DNA from: Shewanella japonica
GTDB lineage: Bacteria; Pseudomonadota; Gammaproteobacteria; Enterobacterales; Shewanellaceae
Direction of reading: 5' to 3'
Assembly (NCBI RefSeq): GCF_002075795.1
Contig: NZ_CP020472.1
Coordinates: forward strand, 2,401,001 to 2,465,000
Length of the DNA: 64,000 nt
Made by a program: the position numbers and the translations under genes
Notes under the pieces: generated by a model
Told to the model about the DNA's origin: nothing
Database searches by the model: none
What the model saw: only the letters and a program-made list of their open reading frames with translations
Shown here: positions 17,688-27,457 of the stretch, one piece after another
Layout: each line of letters opens with the position of its first letter
Position numbering within the stretch: position 1 is the first letter of the stretch

Positions 17688-18914
17688 TTGAATAGTCAAA
17701 GGTGTTCCAAGGGAAAAAGTTACAAGAATATTACCAGTTCACTATGTGGTGTTTATCTTAAGCCAATAATTATCTGTATTTTTACAAGTCTGTGTTTCTT
17801 TTCAGGGTATACGGTGGCGAATAATGAACAAACCCTAACTTTAGAGACTTTAAAAAATCACTACAATGGCCACTTTAAAGTTGGAGTTGCGATAAATGAA
17901 TCAATCCTCAACGGTAATTCGCCTAAATTGACCGATATTGTTACGACTCAGTTCAATAGCATAACGTTAGAAAATGCCATGAAAGCTGAAGTTGTTAATC
18001 CTACTCGTTCATATTATGACTTCACTGAAGCTGACAATTTTGTTGAGTTCGGTTTACAACATAAGATGTTCATTATTGGGCATACATTAGTTTGGCATAA
18101 CCAAACACCTGATTGGTTTTTCTTACAACCTGACAACTCAGCAAATTCTTCTGAGCAGCAATTAGACAGAATGAAACAGCACATTAAACTTGTTGCAGGA
18201 AGATATGCTGGCAAAGTCGATGCATGGGATGTTGTTAATGAAGTGATTGGTGAGGATGGATATTATCGCCAAACGAATTGGGTTAAGGCCGTGGGTGATG
18301 GGGATAAACTCGTGAAATATGCATATCAGTTTGCTGCTGAATATGCACCCGAAACAGAACTATATTACAACGATTTTAATGCATGGAGGCCAAATAAACG
18401 TGATGGCATCATCCGAATGGTCAAGTTACTACAGGATGAAGGCATTAGAATTGATGGTATCGGTATTCAAGCCCACTGGGGACTTAATTACCCTGAAATT
18501 GAGCAAATTGAAGCGGCAATTGATGCATATGCAGCGCTCGGGTTAAAGGTAATGATTACAGAATTAGATATAGACGTACTACCATTTACCAAGCATGGGC
18601 AAGTCATTGGACAGGCTTTCTCGCACCCACAATTTCAACTGTCAGAGTTTAAAGCATATTTAGACCCATATCGTGATGATTTACCTGATTCGGTTCAAGT
18701 GCAACTTACTAAAAGGTATCAGGCTTTGTTCGAATTGTTTTACCGTAAGAAGGATAAAATTGACCGAGTCACGTTTTGGGGAGTACATGACACAATGTCT
18801 TGGAAAAATGATTATCCTATTCCACAAAGAACAAACTATCCATTGTTATGGAATCGCGATTTAAGCTATAAACCTGCTCTAACTTCAATCTTGAACATAC
18901 CGAAAATTCAATAA
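17688..18914 (+). CDS. GH10 endo-1,4-beta-xylanase, TTG start
   Basis: 408 residues. The start is a TTG with a near-ideal ribosome site (AAGGAGG, 8 bases upstream), and no in-frame ATG lies before the catalytic domain. The long N-region precedes a hydrophobic signal segment at about 25-43, so it is exported. The single GH10 barrel carries the acid/base E185 in DVVNEVIGED and the nucleophile E292 in MITELDID, with WHNQTPDW and the terminal WGVHDTMSWKND both typical. It cuts xylan or larger xylo-oligosaccharides. No binding module. Located divergently from the SMP-30-like gene. Whether it is periplasmic or fully secreted cannot be told. Confidence 0.92.
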   Translation: MNSQRCSKGKSYKNITSSLCGVYLKPIIICIFTSLCFFSGYTVANNEQTLTLETLKNHYNGHFKVGVAINESILNGNSPKLTDIVTTQFNSITLENAMKAEVVNPTRSYYDFTEADNFVEFGLQHKMFIIGHTLVWHNQTPDWFFLQPDNSANSSEQQLDRMKQHIKLVAGRYAGKVDAWDVVNEVIGEDGYYRQTNWVKAVGDGDKLVKYAYQFAAEYAPETELYYNDFNAWRPNKRDGIIRMVKLLQDEGIRIDGIGIQAHWGLNYPEIEQIEAAIDAYAALGLKVMITELDIDVLPFTKHGQVIGQAFSHPQFQLSEFKAYLDPYRDDLPDSVQVQLTKRYQALFELFYRKKDKIDRVTFWGVHDTMSWKNDYPIPQRTNYPLLWNRDLSYKPALTSILNIPKIQ

Positions 18915-19471
18915 CGGGCTAAATCTAGTATTGTGTAGCTAGTTCTAAGTTACGCAATATTTGATCAAACAATATTTTTAGTAACTATCTGAATTATTGT
19001 GAATAGATACATGACAACTGATTTATAAGTTGACCCCAAATCGCCAACAAATGATCTAAATTTTATCCTTGAAGCCTTTTGTAATGGGCATCAAGGGTAT
19101 CTTTCAAAAATGATTGTTTATTGAAACTGCGTTAAGTGAATTTATCTGCTTAAAAATCACATCAGAAAAAATAAACAATTAAACTTTATCAAGCCCAAAT
19201 TGCCATCATTTAATTTTACTGAACATTAAGTAATGCCTTTATTTGCCAATAATTTAGTAAACCAGATTGCTTATCATTTGTGTGTATTACCAGTATCGGT
19301 ATTGTGCTCTTTAAAATAGATAGATTAAAAATTCAACTTGTTGTCAAAAAGACCATATGCTAGTTTTTTGTTATTCAGTTTAAAAAGCAGTCACTGAATA
19401 AGAGTTAAAACAATCAAATAATCATTTGGGCTTTCTTTGCCTTAAAACTGAATCTATTTAAGGATTAGTTA
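18915..19471. promoter_or_regulatory. Intergenic region with a 9-bp inverted repeat upstream of the large xylanase
   Basis: 557 bases without a gene. Near the right side, TTATTCAGT (19371-19379) and ACTGAATAA (19393-19401) form a perfect 9-bp inverted repeat with a 13-base spacer, about 70 bases before the start of the large xylanase gene. It may be an operator or a 5-prime UTR hairpin. A TATCGGT heptamer near 19293 matches the arms upstream of the TonB receptor. Otherwise nothing recognisable. Confidence 0.4.
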
Positions 19472-22408
19472 ATGAACAAGCATGTAAAAAACGGTGGGTT
19501 ATGCGCGTTAGCATTAGCCACGTTAACAATAAATATTGCGGAGGCTGCTCCGCAAAAAAAATCGGATTGGAGAAAGTTTAATTTTTTCAGCCATGTCGAA
19601 ACTCTTGCAGATGCAAGTAAAAAAGCACGTAAAAAAGTGGGGACTGCACCAAGTTATGGTGTCATGGCTTCAGGTGAAGAAGATTATTTATCACTACTTG
19701 CATCTGAGTTTAACTATATTACTCCGGAGAACGTAGCAAAGTGGGGACCTTTGCAACCCGTTAGCGCTAATGAATGGGATTTTAGTGCTTTTGATTCCAT
19801 GTTGGCGGTTACCCAAGACAACAAACAAAAAGTTAAAGGGCGCGCATTAGTTTGGCACAGACAGGCACCAAATTTTGTCAATGAACAAGTTGATGCAGCA
19901 ACGCTAGCACAAATGATTGATAATCATATCACCACCACAATGCAATATTATGCAGGTGAAATTTATGCCTGGGATGTTGTTAATGAGGTTATGGGTGACG
20001 ATGCTAACTATAGACAATCAGTTTTTTACAAAAAATTAGGAAAATCTTATATTGCTGATGCCTATATTTCAGCAAGGGCTGCTGATCCAAGAGCGAAATT
20101 ATTTTACAACGATTATGGTATTGATTCCATCAACGCTAAATCAGATGCCGTTTATACCATGATGGCTGAATTAATTGCTGATGGTGTACCTATTGATGGA
20201 ATAGGGTTTCAAATGCACCTAGATGCCGCTTCTGCACCTAGTACTGAAGAAATGACTGCAAATTTACAACGTTTTGCGGATCTTGGCTTATCAGTCAACA
20301 TTAGTGAGATTGACGTTAGAATATCTTCACTTTCTTGGGACGACGTCACCAATCTAGCGATACAACAACAAGTTTATCATCGTGCTGTGAATGCATGTAT
20401 GAATGTACGTCAATGTGATGCGTTTACGCTATGGGGATTCACTGACAAATACACCTGGATTGATGGAGAGTTTGGTGAAGATGATCCACTTATCTATGAT
20501 GATGAATATCAACGTAAACCGGCATATTTTGGTGTTGCAGATGGTTTATTAAGAATTGAAGCTGATGAAGCAGGGCAACTACCCAATTTAATCGCTAACG
20601 GTAATTTAGAAATCGGCCTTGATGGCTGGTCGACCTGGGCTGGTGAACTTAAACGAACCGCTTTTTTTGCAAAAAATGGCCGTGGTGGATTAAGAGTAAA
20701 GAACCGTACTGAAAATTGGCATGGTGCAGTTTACGATATCAGTGAAGTAATAAAACCCGCTCAAGAGTACGATACCAGTGTTTGGACTCGCGTACTTGCA
20801 CGAAATCAACAAGTATCGTTAAGTTTAATGACACAGTGTGATAGTGAAGGTGCGATATACCAATCCTTAGATACAGTCTCTCCTCGACTTTTTCGTTGGT
20901 CTCAAATTACGGCAAGCTTTACAACACCTGATTGCGACTCATTAACGGCATCTTTATATATAGAAGGCCCACAAGCAGGTATAGACTTATTTGTTGATGG
21001 CTTAACCCTTAGACCTAAACGCTTAGTGCCGAATACAGAAGGATTTGGGCCTAATCTAATTGATAATAGTGATTTTGAGCAAGTTAATCATGAATGGTTT
21101 CCATTTGGTGATCCTGTCTTAACAATAACAACTGATAATGCCTATTCGGGGTCGCAAAGCCTGCTTGCTGTCGACAGAACAGAAACCTGGCAGGGACCTG
21201 CATTAGATTTAACCAACATAGTAACAGCGGGTAATTCATATCAGTTATTTGCACAGAGTTTAATTTCAGCTTCTCAAGCCACCGTAAAAGCGACTATTCG
21301 AGTAACTTGTCCTGCTGGGGATCAATATATTGGTGTAGGAGGGACGACAGCCAGCAATACTGAGTGGCGTTTACTTGGCGGCTTGGTCACTATTCCTAAT
21401 TGTAACTTCATTGAAGCTGTATTGTATTTTGAAGGGCCATCTCCTGAGGTAAATATATACTTAGATGACGTGGTATTACATGAAGCCATCACGCAACCCA
21501 TTAACGCGGTTATACAATATAGTGATTTTGAAAATGGTCTTGATAGCTGGAGTGCGTGGGGCGGAGATTTACAAGTTACTTCAGCGCAGGCATATCAGGG
21601 GACTCAAAGTGCATTATTATCTAATAGAACTGGCACATGGCAAGGACCGTTAATTGACTTATTATCACGTGTTCAAGCGGGTCAATTGATTAATATTAAT
21701 GGATATACACGCATTGAAGGTATTGAATCCAATTCTGTTAACATTACAGTTAAAACACTCTGTGCTGGTGAAACAGAGCAATATCAACAATTAGCCAGTG
21801 TTCAAGCAACTAATGATGGTTGGACAGCTATAAATGGTTCGTTAACCTTACCAAATTGCCAATTGGAAGAGGTATTTGTTTACTTTGATGGACCTGTTAT
21901 TGATGCAAATATCTATCTAGATGAAGTGACTATAAGTACAGAATTACTTGAAGACCCAAATAATCTCATCACAAACCCTCATTTTGAACAGGATACACAA
22001 GGTTGGGTAACATGGGGAGATGCAAATATTAGCCAAACTGATATCGATGCTCATTCAGGAAATTTTAGTGCATTGGTTCAAAATAGGACTGCAGAATGGC
22101 AGGGCGCTGTATATGATTTATTACCTAAGGTAACTTCTGGTCAGACTTATCAAATCACAGCTTGGTCTAAAATCAGCAGCATGAGCACTATTGAACACAA
22201 TATCTCTATTACGGTTAAATCACGTTGTGAAGGTGACAGTGAACTGTATAACGGCGTAGGTGCTGAATTGATCAATAACCTAGATTGGCAAACAGTCACA
22301 GGTGAATTAGTGGTACCAGAATGTACATTAGCGGAGTTATTTATGTATTTTGATGGATTACCTATAGGAGTGGATTACTTATTAGATGACGTATCAGTTA
22401 ATCCATAA
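19472..22408 (+). CDS. Modular GH10 xylanase with four C-terminal carbohydrate-binding modules
   Basis: 978 residues. Signal peptide about 1-25 (cleavage after AEA). The GH10 barrel spans about 45-365 with acid/base E172 (DVVNEVMGDD) and nucleophile E279 (NISEIDVR). Four tandem CBM4/9/22-like beta-sandwich modules follow, beginning near residues 372, 528, 679 and 831 with N-L-I-x-N or similar. Each carries the motif (N/D)RTxxWxGxxxD and a spaced pair of cysteines, suggesting one disulfide per module. In most multimodular GH10 enzymes CBM22 modules come first, so four copies after the catalytic domain is notable. It probably anchors to insoluble xylan outside the cell. Monocistronic, with its own terminator. 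Confidence 0.93.
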   Translation: MNKHVKNGGLCALALATLTINIAEAAPQKKSDWRKFNFFSHVETLADASKKARKKVGTAPSYGVMASGEEDYLSLLASEFNYITPENVAKWGPLQPVSANEWDFSAFDSMLAVTQDNKQKVKGRALVWHRQAPNFVNEQVDAATLAQMIDNHITTTMQYYAGEIYAWDVVNEVMGDDANYRQSVFYKKLGKSYIADAYISARAADPRAKLFYNDYGIDSINAKSDAVYTMMAELIADGVPIDGIGFQMHLDAASAPSTEEMTANLQRFADLGLSVNISEIDVRISSLSWDDVTNLAIQQQVYHRAVNACMNVRQCDAFTLWGFTDKYTWIDGEFGEDDPLIYDDEYQRKPAYFGVADGLLRIEADEAGQLPNLIANGNLEIGLDGWSTWAGELKRTAFFAKNGRGGLRVKNRTENWHGAVYDISEVIKPAQEYDTSVWTRVLARNQQVSLSLMTQCDSEGAIYQSLDTVSPRLFRWSQITASFTTPDCDSLTASLYIEGPQAGIDLFVDGLTLRPKRLVPNTEGFGPNLIDNSDFEQVNHEWFPFGDPVLTITTDNAYSGSQSLLAVDRTETWQGPALDLTNIVTAGNSYQLFAQSLISASQATVKATIRVTCPAGDQYIGVGGTTASNTEWRLLGGLVTIPNCNFIEAVLYFEGPSPEVNIYLDDVVLHEAITQPINAVIQYSDFENGLDSWSAWGGDLQVTSAQAYQGTQSALLSNRTGTWQGPLIDLLSRVQAGQLININGYTRIEGIESNSVNITVKTLCAGETEQYQQLASVQATNDGWTAINGSLTLPNCQLEEVFVYFDGPVIDANIYLDEVTISTELLEDPNNLITNPHFEQDTQGWVTWGDANISQTDIDAHSGNFSALVQNRTAEWQGAVYDLLPKVTSGQTYQITAWSKISSMSTIEHNISITVKSRCEGDSELYNGVGAELINNLDWQTVTGELVVPECTLAELFMYFDGLPIGVDYLLDDVSVNP

Positions 22409-22431
22409 CTAACATTTTTATCTCCCCCAAC

Positions 22432-22463
22432 AAAACACCATTGATTATTGATGGTGTTTTTTT
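22432..22463 (+). terminator. Rho-independent terminator of the large xylanase gene
   Basis: AAAACACCAT / ATGGTGTTTT, a perfect 10-bp stem with a 9-base loop and a T-run, 24 bases after the stop. Confidence 0.9.
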
Positions 22464-22470
22464 GAGGTAC

Positions 22471-22494
22471 AAAAAAACCAGCTTTCGCTGGTTT
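22471..22494 (-). terminator. Terminator of the tRNA-Val pair
   Basis: On the minus strand AAACCAGC, GAAA loop, GCTGGTTT, followed by T residues; it lies 13 bases beyond the CCA end of the second tRNA. Confidence 0.85.
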
Positions 22495-22506
22495 AAAAGT
22501 TAAAGA

Positions 22507-22583
22507 TGGTACAACTGAGTGGATTCGAACCACCGACCCCCACCATGTCAAGGTGGTGCTCTAACCAGCTGAGCTACAGTTGT
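22507..22583 (-). tRNA. tRNA-Val (anticodon GAC), downstream copy
   Basis: 77 bases on the minus strand with acceptor stem ACAACTG / CAGTTGT, encoded CCA, and anticodon loop TTGACAT between CCACC and GGTGG, giving anticodon GAC. Identical to the copy 15 bases upstream. Confidence 0.95.
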
Positions 22584-22598
22584 ATAATATCTTTTAAA

Positions 22599-22675
22599 TG
22601 GTACAACTGAGTGGATTCGAACCACCGACCCCCACCATGTCAAGGTGGTGCTCTAACCAGCTGAGCTACAGTTGT
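22599..22675 (-). tRNA. tRNA-Val (anticodon GAC), upstream copy
   Basis: Same 77-base sequence as the neighbouring gene: cloverleaf, encoded CCA and GAC anticodon. The two form a tandem transcription unit read leftwards from a promoter near 22721-22748. Confidence 0.95.
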
Positions 22676-22720
22676 ATCGTTTAAAGACTACATATTCATG
22701 TAATCTTTGGAACGAGCGAT

Positions 22721-22748
22721 ATATTACGGTATACGTCGCTTGATGCAA
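22721..22748 (-). promoter_or_regulatory. Candidate promoter of the tRNA-Val pair
   Basis: Minus strand: TTGCAT, 16-base spacer, TAATAT. It is placed about 45 bases before the first tRNA. Moderate match only. Confidence 0.4.
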
Positions 22749-22885
22749 GTAAAAAAACAAAAAAATTGTTTGAATGGTGAATTGCTGTTCAAATTGAATC
22801 TTATTACAGCACAAAGGCTAAGATTTATTTAATTTCCGCTGTAAAACTAAGATTTTATTTGGTTAATTCAAATTCATAGTCGCTA

Positions 22886-24256
22886 TTAACTGCGTTCTTC
22901 AATGACTGCTTTCAATTTCCCAGATTTTTGTATGTATCTTAGACGCAGGGCAAATAATATTGCAGCACTAGTTAGGCCTGCAATAAGACCAATCCAAAAA
23001 CCGTGTGCACCCATGGCTGGTACAATGATATCGGTTCTTGCTAATAAGTAACCTAACGTCATTCCGATAGCCCAATAAGACACAAGGGTAATATAAAAGG
23101 CACTTTGAGTATCTTTATAACCACGTAATGCACCTGCAGCAACCACTTGGATTGAGTCAGATAGCTGATACAGTGCCGCTAGGAACATTAAGCTACCAGC
23201 TAACGCGACCACTTCAGGGTTGTTATTATACAGTAGGGCAATTTGGGTTTTAAATAACACTGTGATCACGGCCGTAATGACGGCTAATGAAAAAGCAATG
23301 AATAACCCTATCTTGGTAACTAAGTTAGATATGTCGAGTTTGTCTTGTCCTAAGTAATAACCCACGCGGATAGATACTGCAATACCAATAGATAATGGCA
23401 ACATAAATACGATAGATGAAAAATTTAGCGCTATCTGATGTCCAGCAACAACAGTTGCACCTAGTGGAGCTAACAATAATGCAATGACGGCGAATAAACT
23501 GACTTCAAAAAATAATGCCATTGCGATCGGCATACCGTGCTTCAACATTTCCCAAATGGTTTTCCAATTAGGTTTATTAAGGCGTTTAAAGGGTTCGATT
23601 TCGGCGAATTTTTGATGAAATTGCATGTAAATCATCATAGCAATCATCATGGCCCAAAATACGAGTGCTGTTGCAATACCACAACCTGCGCCGCCCATCG
23701 CTGGAACACCAAAATGTCCATAAATAAAAATATAATTAGCAGGAATATTCACAGCTAAACCAACAAAGCCGATGATCATAGTCGGTAGTGTATAGGAAAT
23801 ACCTTCAGAGCAACCTCTAAGTATCTGATACAAAATAAACGCTGGAACACCCCACATAAATCCATGTAAATATCCAGCACTTAACTCAGCAAGTTCTGGT
23901 TCTAATTCCATCATGTCGAAAATAGTTTGCGCAAATGAGAGGAACAGCAACACACCCAGACTACCAATTATGGCAATATAGAAAGCTTGTGACATGAGAG
24001 GTTGAATCGCTTTAGGATTATTTGCACCATGATGATGGGCAAATACAGGCGTAAATGCGAGAATAAGTCCTTGCACAAATAACAGTGCTGGTAACCAAAG
24101 ACTAGTACCAATAGCAACCGCTGCCATATCAACAGCACTAACTCGACCTGCCATTACAGTGTCAATAAAGCCCATCATGGTTTGTGTAACTTGGGCAATT
24201 AAAACGGGCAAAGCTAATTGGATTAACTTTTTGGCTTGAAAGCCTGTGTGATTCAT
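22886..24256 (-). CDS. norM: MATE-family multidrug efflux transporter (NorM-like)
   Basis: 456 residues, about 12 membrane helices, the normal length for NorM. The N-terminus (KKLIQLALPVLIAQVTQTMMGFIDTVMAGRVS) and the internal pseudo-repeat (GMPIAMALFFEVSLFAVIALLLAPLG) are typical of sodium- or proton-driven MATE exporters of cationic drugs. The gene diverges from ribE with only 30 bases between start codons, so their promoters must overlap each other or lie inside the opposite gene. The same norM-ribE pairing is common in related gammaproteobacteria. Confidence 0.92.
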   Translation of the reverse strand: MNHTGFQAKKLIQLALPVLIAQVTQTMMGFIDTVMAGRVSAVDMAAVAIGTSLWLPALLFVQGLILAFTPVFAHHHGANNPKAIQPLMSQAFYIAIIGSLGVLLFLSFAQTIFDMMELEPELAELSAGYLHGFMWGVPAFILYQILRGCSEGISYTLPTMIIGFVGLAVNIPANYIFIYGHFGVPAMGGAGCGIATALVFWAMMIAMMIYMQFHQKFAEIEPFKRLNKPNWKTIWEMLKHGMPIAMALFFEVSLFAVIALLLAPLGATVVAGHQIALNFSSIVFMLPLSIGIAVSIRVGYYLGQDKLDISNLVTKIGLFIAFSLAVITAVITVLFKTQIALLYNNNPEVVALAGSLMFLAALYQLSDSIQVVAAGALRGYKDTQSAFYITLVSYWAIGMTLGYLLARTDIIVPAMGAHGFWIGLIAGLTSAAILFALRLRYIQKSGKLKAVIEERS

Positions 24257-24286
24257 TAAGAAACCTTATAACTAACGAGTGAAAAT

Positions 24287-24901
24287 ATGTTTACTGGTAT
24301 CGTTCAAGCCACTTGTGAAGTGGTTTCAATTATAGAGCAAAGTGGTTTAAAAACATTTGAAGTTAATATTCCAGAAGAACTACAACAAGGACTTGAGACA
24401 GGTGCAAGTGTTGCCAATAATGGAGTTTGTTTGACTGTCACTAAACTTGAGAATAATAGTGTTTATTTCGATGTAATGGAAGAGACCTTACAAGTGACAA
24501 ACCTGAATTTTGTTGAGCCAGGTAACAAAGTTAATATTGAGCGTTCATTAACGTTCGGTAAAGAGATTGGCGGACATATTTTGTCTGGTCACGTACACAC
24601 AATGGCAGAAGTGACAGAAATTAGTCAAACGGATAAACATTACAACATAACACTTGCTGTACCTGCACAGTGGATGGACTATATTTTTTATAAAGGATTT
24701 ATAGGTGTTAATGGTTGTAGTTTAACCGTTGGTGAATTAAGTGATAACAACTTTAAGCTGCACTTGATCCCTGAAACATTAAAATTGACTAATTTGAGTG
24801 ATATTACTATTGGCGATCGAATCAATATAGAAATCGATAGCCAAACTCAAGTTATTGTAGACACTGTAGAACGTATATTAGCTAAAAAAGCGCTAGGCTA
24901 G
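24287..24901 (+). CDS. ribE: Riboflavin synthase alpha subunit
   Basis: 204 residues, close to the family's 200-220. It converts two 6,7-dimethyl-8-ribityllumazine molecules to riboflavin. Two homologous lumazine-binding barrels are visible, beginning MFTGIVQATCEV (1-12) and GHILSGHVHTMAEV (about 96-109), with GVCLTVTKL and GCSLTVGEL as their matching strands. It is apart from other rib genes here. No FMN riboswitch is seen in the 30-base upstream gap. A hairpin follows the stop. Confidence 0.95.
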   Translation: MFTGIVQATCEVVSIIEQSGLKTFEVNIPEELQQGLETGASVANNGVCLTVTKLENNSVYFDVMEETLQVTNLNFVEPGNKVNIERSLTFGKEIGGHILSGHVHTMAEVTEISQTDKHYNITLAVPAQWMDYIFYKGFIGVNGCSLTVGELSDNNFKLHLIPETLKLTNLSDITIGDRINIEIDSQTQVIVDTVERILAKKALG

Positions 24902-24909
24902 TCTAACCC

Positions 24910-24934
24910 AAACGATGAGCTTCGTTCATCGTTT
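24910..24934. terminator. Hairpin between ribE and the CPXCG gene (weak terminator)
   Basis: AAACGATGA / TCATCGTTT, 9-bp stem with a 7-base loop. The T-run is short, so termination is only probable. It sits between convergent genes and could serve both. Confidence 0.55.
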
Positions 24935-24964
24935 AATGTTACACCAAGCACTAGCGTAGGTTAA

Positions 24965-25165
24965 TTAATATAGTTGCTCATCATCGGTATCTATAAATAG
25001 TTGAATGGTGCGATTGGCATCATTCACTAATAAGGTCATGTGAATTGGGTTACAGCATACTCTGCAATCGTCATAATATTCTTGATCTCCGCAACTTGTA
25101 TCTATATGAACATGCTGATTATGTCCACAATGTGGGCAACTGATCACTCTGCTGACTAAATTCAT
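24965..25165 (-). CDS. CPXCG motif-containing cysteine-rich small protein
   Basis: 66 residues. The C-P-H-C-G motif near the N-terminus (residues 10-14) and CRVCCNPI (34-41) form a zinc-ribbon-like site; an acidic C-terminus follows. Known only as a conserved small family (CPXCG) of proteobacteria, without assigned role. The ATG has an AAGGAG site. It is convergent with ribE. The 360 bases upstream (25166-25525) carry the thrS promoter region. Confidence 0.85.
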   Translation of the reverse strand: MNLVSRVISCPHCGHNQHVHIDTSCGDQEYYDDCRVCCNPIHMTLLVNDANRTIQLFIDTDDEQLY

Positions 25166-25375
25166 AACATACTCCTTTATATAGCTTCAACATTGTCCGA
25201 AACCTGTTCAATTGGGTCAAAATTACGCTTTACGAGTAAATTATAGTTGAGTGTCAAAGTAAGGATATAAAATCTTAGTATGGGATTAACTATCAGCATT
25301 TCTTTGTATTGATCATCTATTATGCTGTTCATATCAATTAATTTATCGATAACAAGCTCTATTACTCCGCATTAC

Positions 25376-25405
25376 TTGATTGCAAAAGGGCTTTTCAATT
25401 AGAAT
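25376..25405 (+). promoter_or_regulatory. Candidate thrS operon promoter
   Basis: TTGATT (25376-25381), 18-base spacer, TAGAAT (25400-25405). It would leave a leader of about 115 bases before the thrS ATG, room for a translational operator as known for thrS in Escherichia coli, but no clear tRNA-Thr-like fold was recognised. Confidence 0.4.
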
Positions 25406-25525
25406 GCAAACTCATGCCGCTATTAACTCAGGCTCCTGTAATGTCTGTAGTTTGGTGGCATTTCTTTTTTATTTATTATTACCAAGTGGCCCTACGTGTG
25501 GGTCACCACTGGATAAGGAAATACA

Positions 25526-27454
25526 ATGCCTATTATTACATTGCCTGATGGCAGCAAACGCGAGTTTGCAGATTCTGTATCAACATTAGATGTCGCAGCC
25601 GACATTGGTCCTGGTTTAGCTAAAGCTTGTATTGCTGGCCGCGTTAATGGCGAGCTAGTAGACGCTTGCGACTTGATCACAACAGACTCAGAATTGTCTA
25701 TCATTACGGCTAAAGACGAAGAAGGTGTTGAAATTCTTCGCCATTCTTGTGCGCATTTATTAGGGCATGCTATTAAGCAAATGTGGCCTGAAACCAAAAT
25801 GGCGATTGGTCCTGTTATCGATAACGGTTTTTACTACGACATCGATTTAGACCACAAGCTAACGCAAGAAGATATTGATGCGCTTGAAAAGCGTATGTTG
25901 GCATTAGCAAAAACAAATTATAGTGTTGTTAAGAAAGTTGTTTCTTGGCAAGAAGCTCGTGACACTTTTGAGTCACGTGGCGAAGAATACAAAATTGCAA
26001 TTCTTGATGAAAATATTAGCAAGGATTCAACACCTGCTTTATATCACCATGAAGAATATACTGACATGTGTCGTGGTCCGCATGTGCCAAACATGAAATT
26101 CTGTCATCACTTTAAACTAATGAGTGTTGCAGGTGCATACTGGCGCGGTAACTCTGATAACAAGATGTTGCAGCGTGTTTATGGTACAGCTTGGGCAGAC
26201 AAAAAAGCATTAAAAGTGCATTTGAACCGTCTTGAAGAAGCGGCAAAACGTGATCACCGTAAAATTGGTAAGCAACTTGATCTATACCATATGCAAGAAG
26301 AAGCACCAGGTATGGTGTTCTGGCATAACGACGGTTGGAGTTTATATTTAGAGCTTGAGAAGTTTATTCGTCAAAAGCTAGGCCAATATACTTACCAAGA
26401 AGTTAAAGGTCCGTTGATGATGGATCGTAACTTATGGGAACGTTCAGGCCACTGGGACAAATATGCTGACGCGATGTTTACCACAAACAGTGAAAATCGT
26501 GAGTATGCGATTAAACCAATGAACTGTCCTGGTCACGTTCAAATCTTTAATCAAGGACTAAAATCTTACCGCGACTTACCATTGAAAATGGCTGAGTTTG
26601 GTTGTTGTCATCGTAATGAACCATCTGGTTCACTTCACGGCTTAATGCGCGTACGTGGCTTTACCCAAGATGATGCGCATGTTTTCTGTACTGATGAGCA
26701 AGTTCAAGAGCAGGTAAGTGAATGTATCCAAATGGTTTACGATACTTATGGCAGCTTTGGCTTCAACAATATCGTTGTTAAATTATCGACACGCCCAGAA
26801 AAGCGTATCGGTGATGATGATATGTGGGATAGAGCAGAAGAGGCACTTAAGCAAGCTTTAGATGCAAATAACATTGAATTTGAAGTGTTACCAGGTGAAG
26901 GTGCATTCTACGGCCCGAAAATCGAATTTACATTACATGACTGCTTAGACCGTGCTTGGCAATGTGGTACAGTGCAATTAGATTACGCATTACCAGCGCG
27001 TCTTGGTGCAACTTACGTTGCTGAAGATAACACTCGCCAGACACCAGTTATGATCCATAGAGCTATTTTAGGGTCTCTTGAACGTTTCTTAGGTATTCTT
27101 ATTGAAGAATATGCAGGTAAATTCCCAACATGGCTTGCACCTGTGCAAGTAATTGTTATGAATATTACTGATAAACAGTCTGATTATGTTGACGAAATTG
27201 TTAAAACTTTCAAAGAAAGTGGCATTCGTGCATCTAAAGACTTGAGGAATGAGAAAATAGGCTTTAAAATACGTGAACATACGCTTAAGCGTGTACCTTA
27301 TTTATTGGTCGTAGGCGATCAAGAAATGGAAAATAAGGAAGTTGCGGTAAGAACACGTGACGGTATCGATTTAGGTAAGATGAAAATCAATGATTTCGCT
27401 GCCAAGATACAAGAACAAATTTCTAGCCGTAGTCTATTATTGTTGGAGGAATAG
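25526..27454 (+). CDS. thrS: Threonyl-tRNA synthetase
   Basis: 642 residues, the exact family length. Charges tRNA-Thr in the cytoplasm. The TGS domain comes first ([14 protein letters not shown]), then the editing domain with [10 protein letters not shown] and the zinc-like editing histidines, then the class II core ([10 protein letters not shown], zinc cysteine; [34 protein letters not shown], motif 3), then the anticodon-binding domain. First gene of thrS-infC-rpmI-rplT, with infC starting 3 bases after its stop. Confidence 0.98.
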   Translation: MPIITLPDGSKREFADSVSTLDVAADIGPGLAKACIAGRVNGELVDACDLITTDSELSIITAKDEEGVEILRHSCAHLLGHAIKQMWPETKMAIGPVIDNGFYYDIDLDHKLTQEDIDALEKRMLALAKTNYSVVKKVVSWQEARDTFESRGEEYKIAILDENISKDSTPALYHHEEYTDMCRGPHVPNMKFCHHFKLMSVAGAYWRGNSDNKMLQRVYGTAWADKKALKVHLNRLEEAAKRDHRKIGKQLDLYHMQEEAPGMVFWHNDGWSLYLELEKFIRQKLGQYTYQEVKGPLMMDRNLWERSGHWDKYADAMFTTNSENREYAIKPMNCPGHVQIFNQGLKSYRDLPLKMAEFGCCHRNEPSGSLHGLMRVRGFTQDDAHVFCTDEQVQEQVSECIQMVYDTYGSFGFNNIVVKLSTRPEKRIGDDDMWDRAEEALKQALDANNIEFEVLPGEGAFYGPKIEFTLHDCLDRAWQCGTVQLDYALPARLGATYVAEDNTRQTPVMIHRAILGSLERFLGILIEEYAGKFPTWLAPVQVIVMNITDKQSDYVDEIVKTFKESGIRASKDLRNEKIGFKIREHTLKRVPYLLVVGDQEMENKEVAVRTRDGIDLGKMKINDFAAKIQEQISSRSLLLLEE

Positions 27455-27457
27455 GTC

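Noticed and set aside
19073..19102. CCTTGA...TCAAGG imperfect hairpin downstream of the first GH10 gene as a terminator
   Set aside because: Only a 6-bp outer stem with mismatches inside and a poor T-run.
22507..22675. Repeat unit suggesting a mobile or CRISPR-like array
   Set aside because: It is simply two identical tandem tRNA-Val genes.
25380..25589. 69-codon plus-strand frame overlapping the thrS start
   Set aside because: It runs through the thrS leader and ribosome site in another frame and has no family resemblance.
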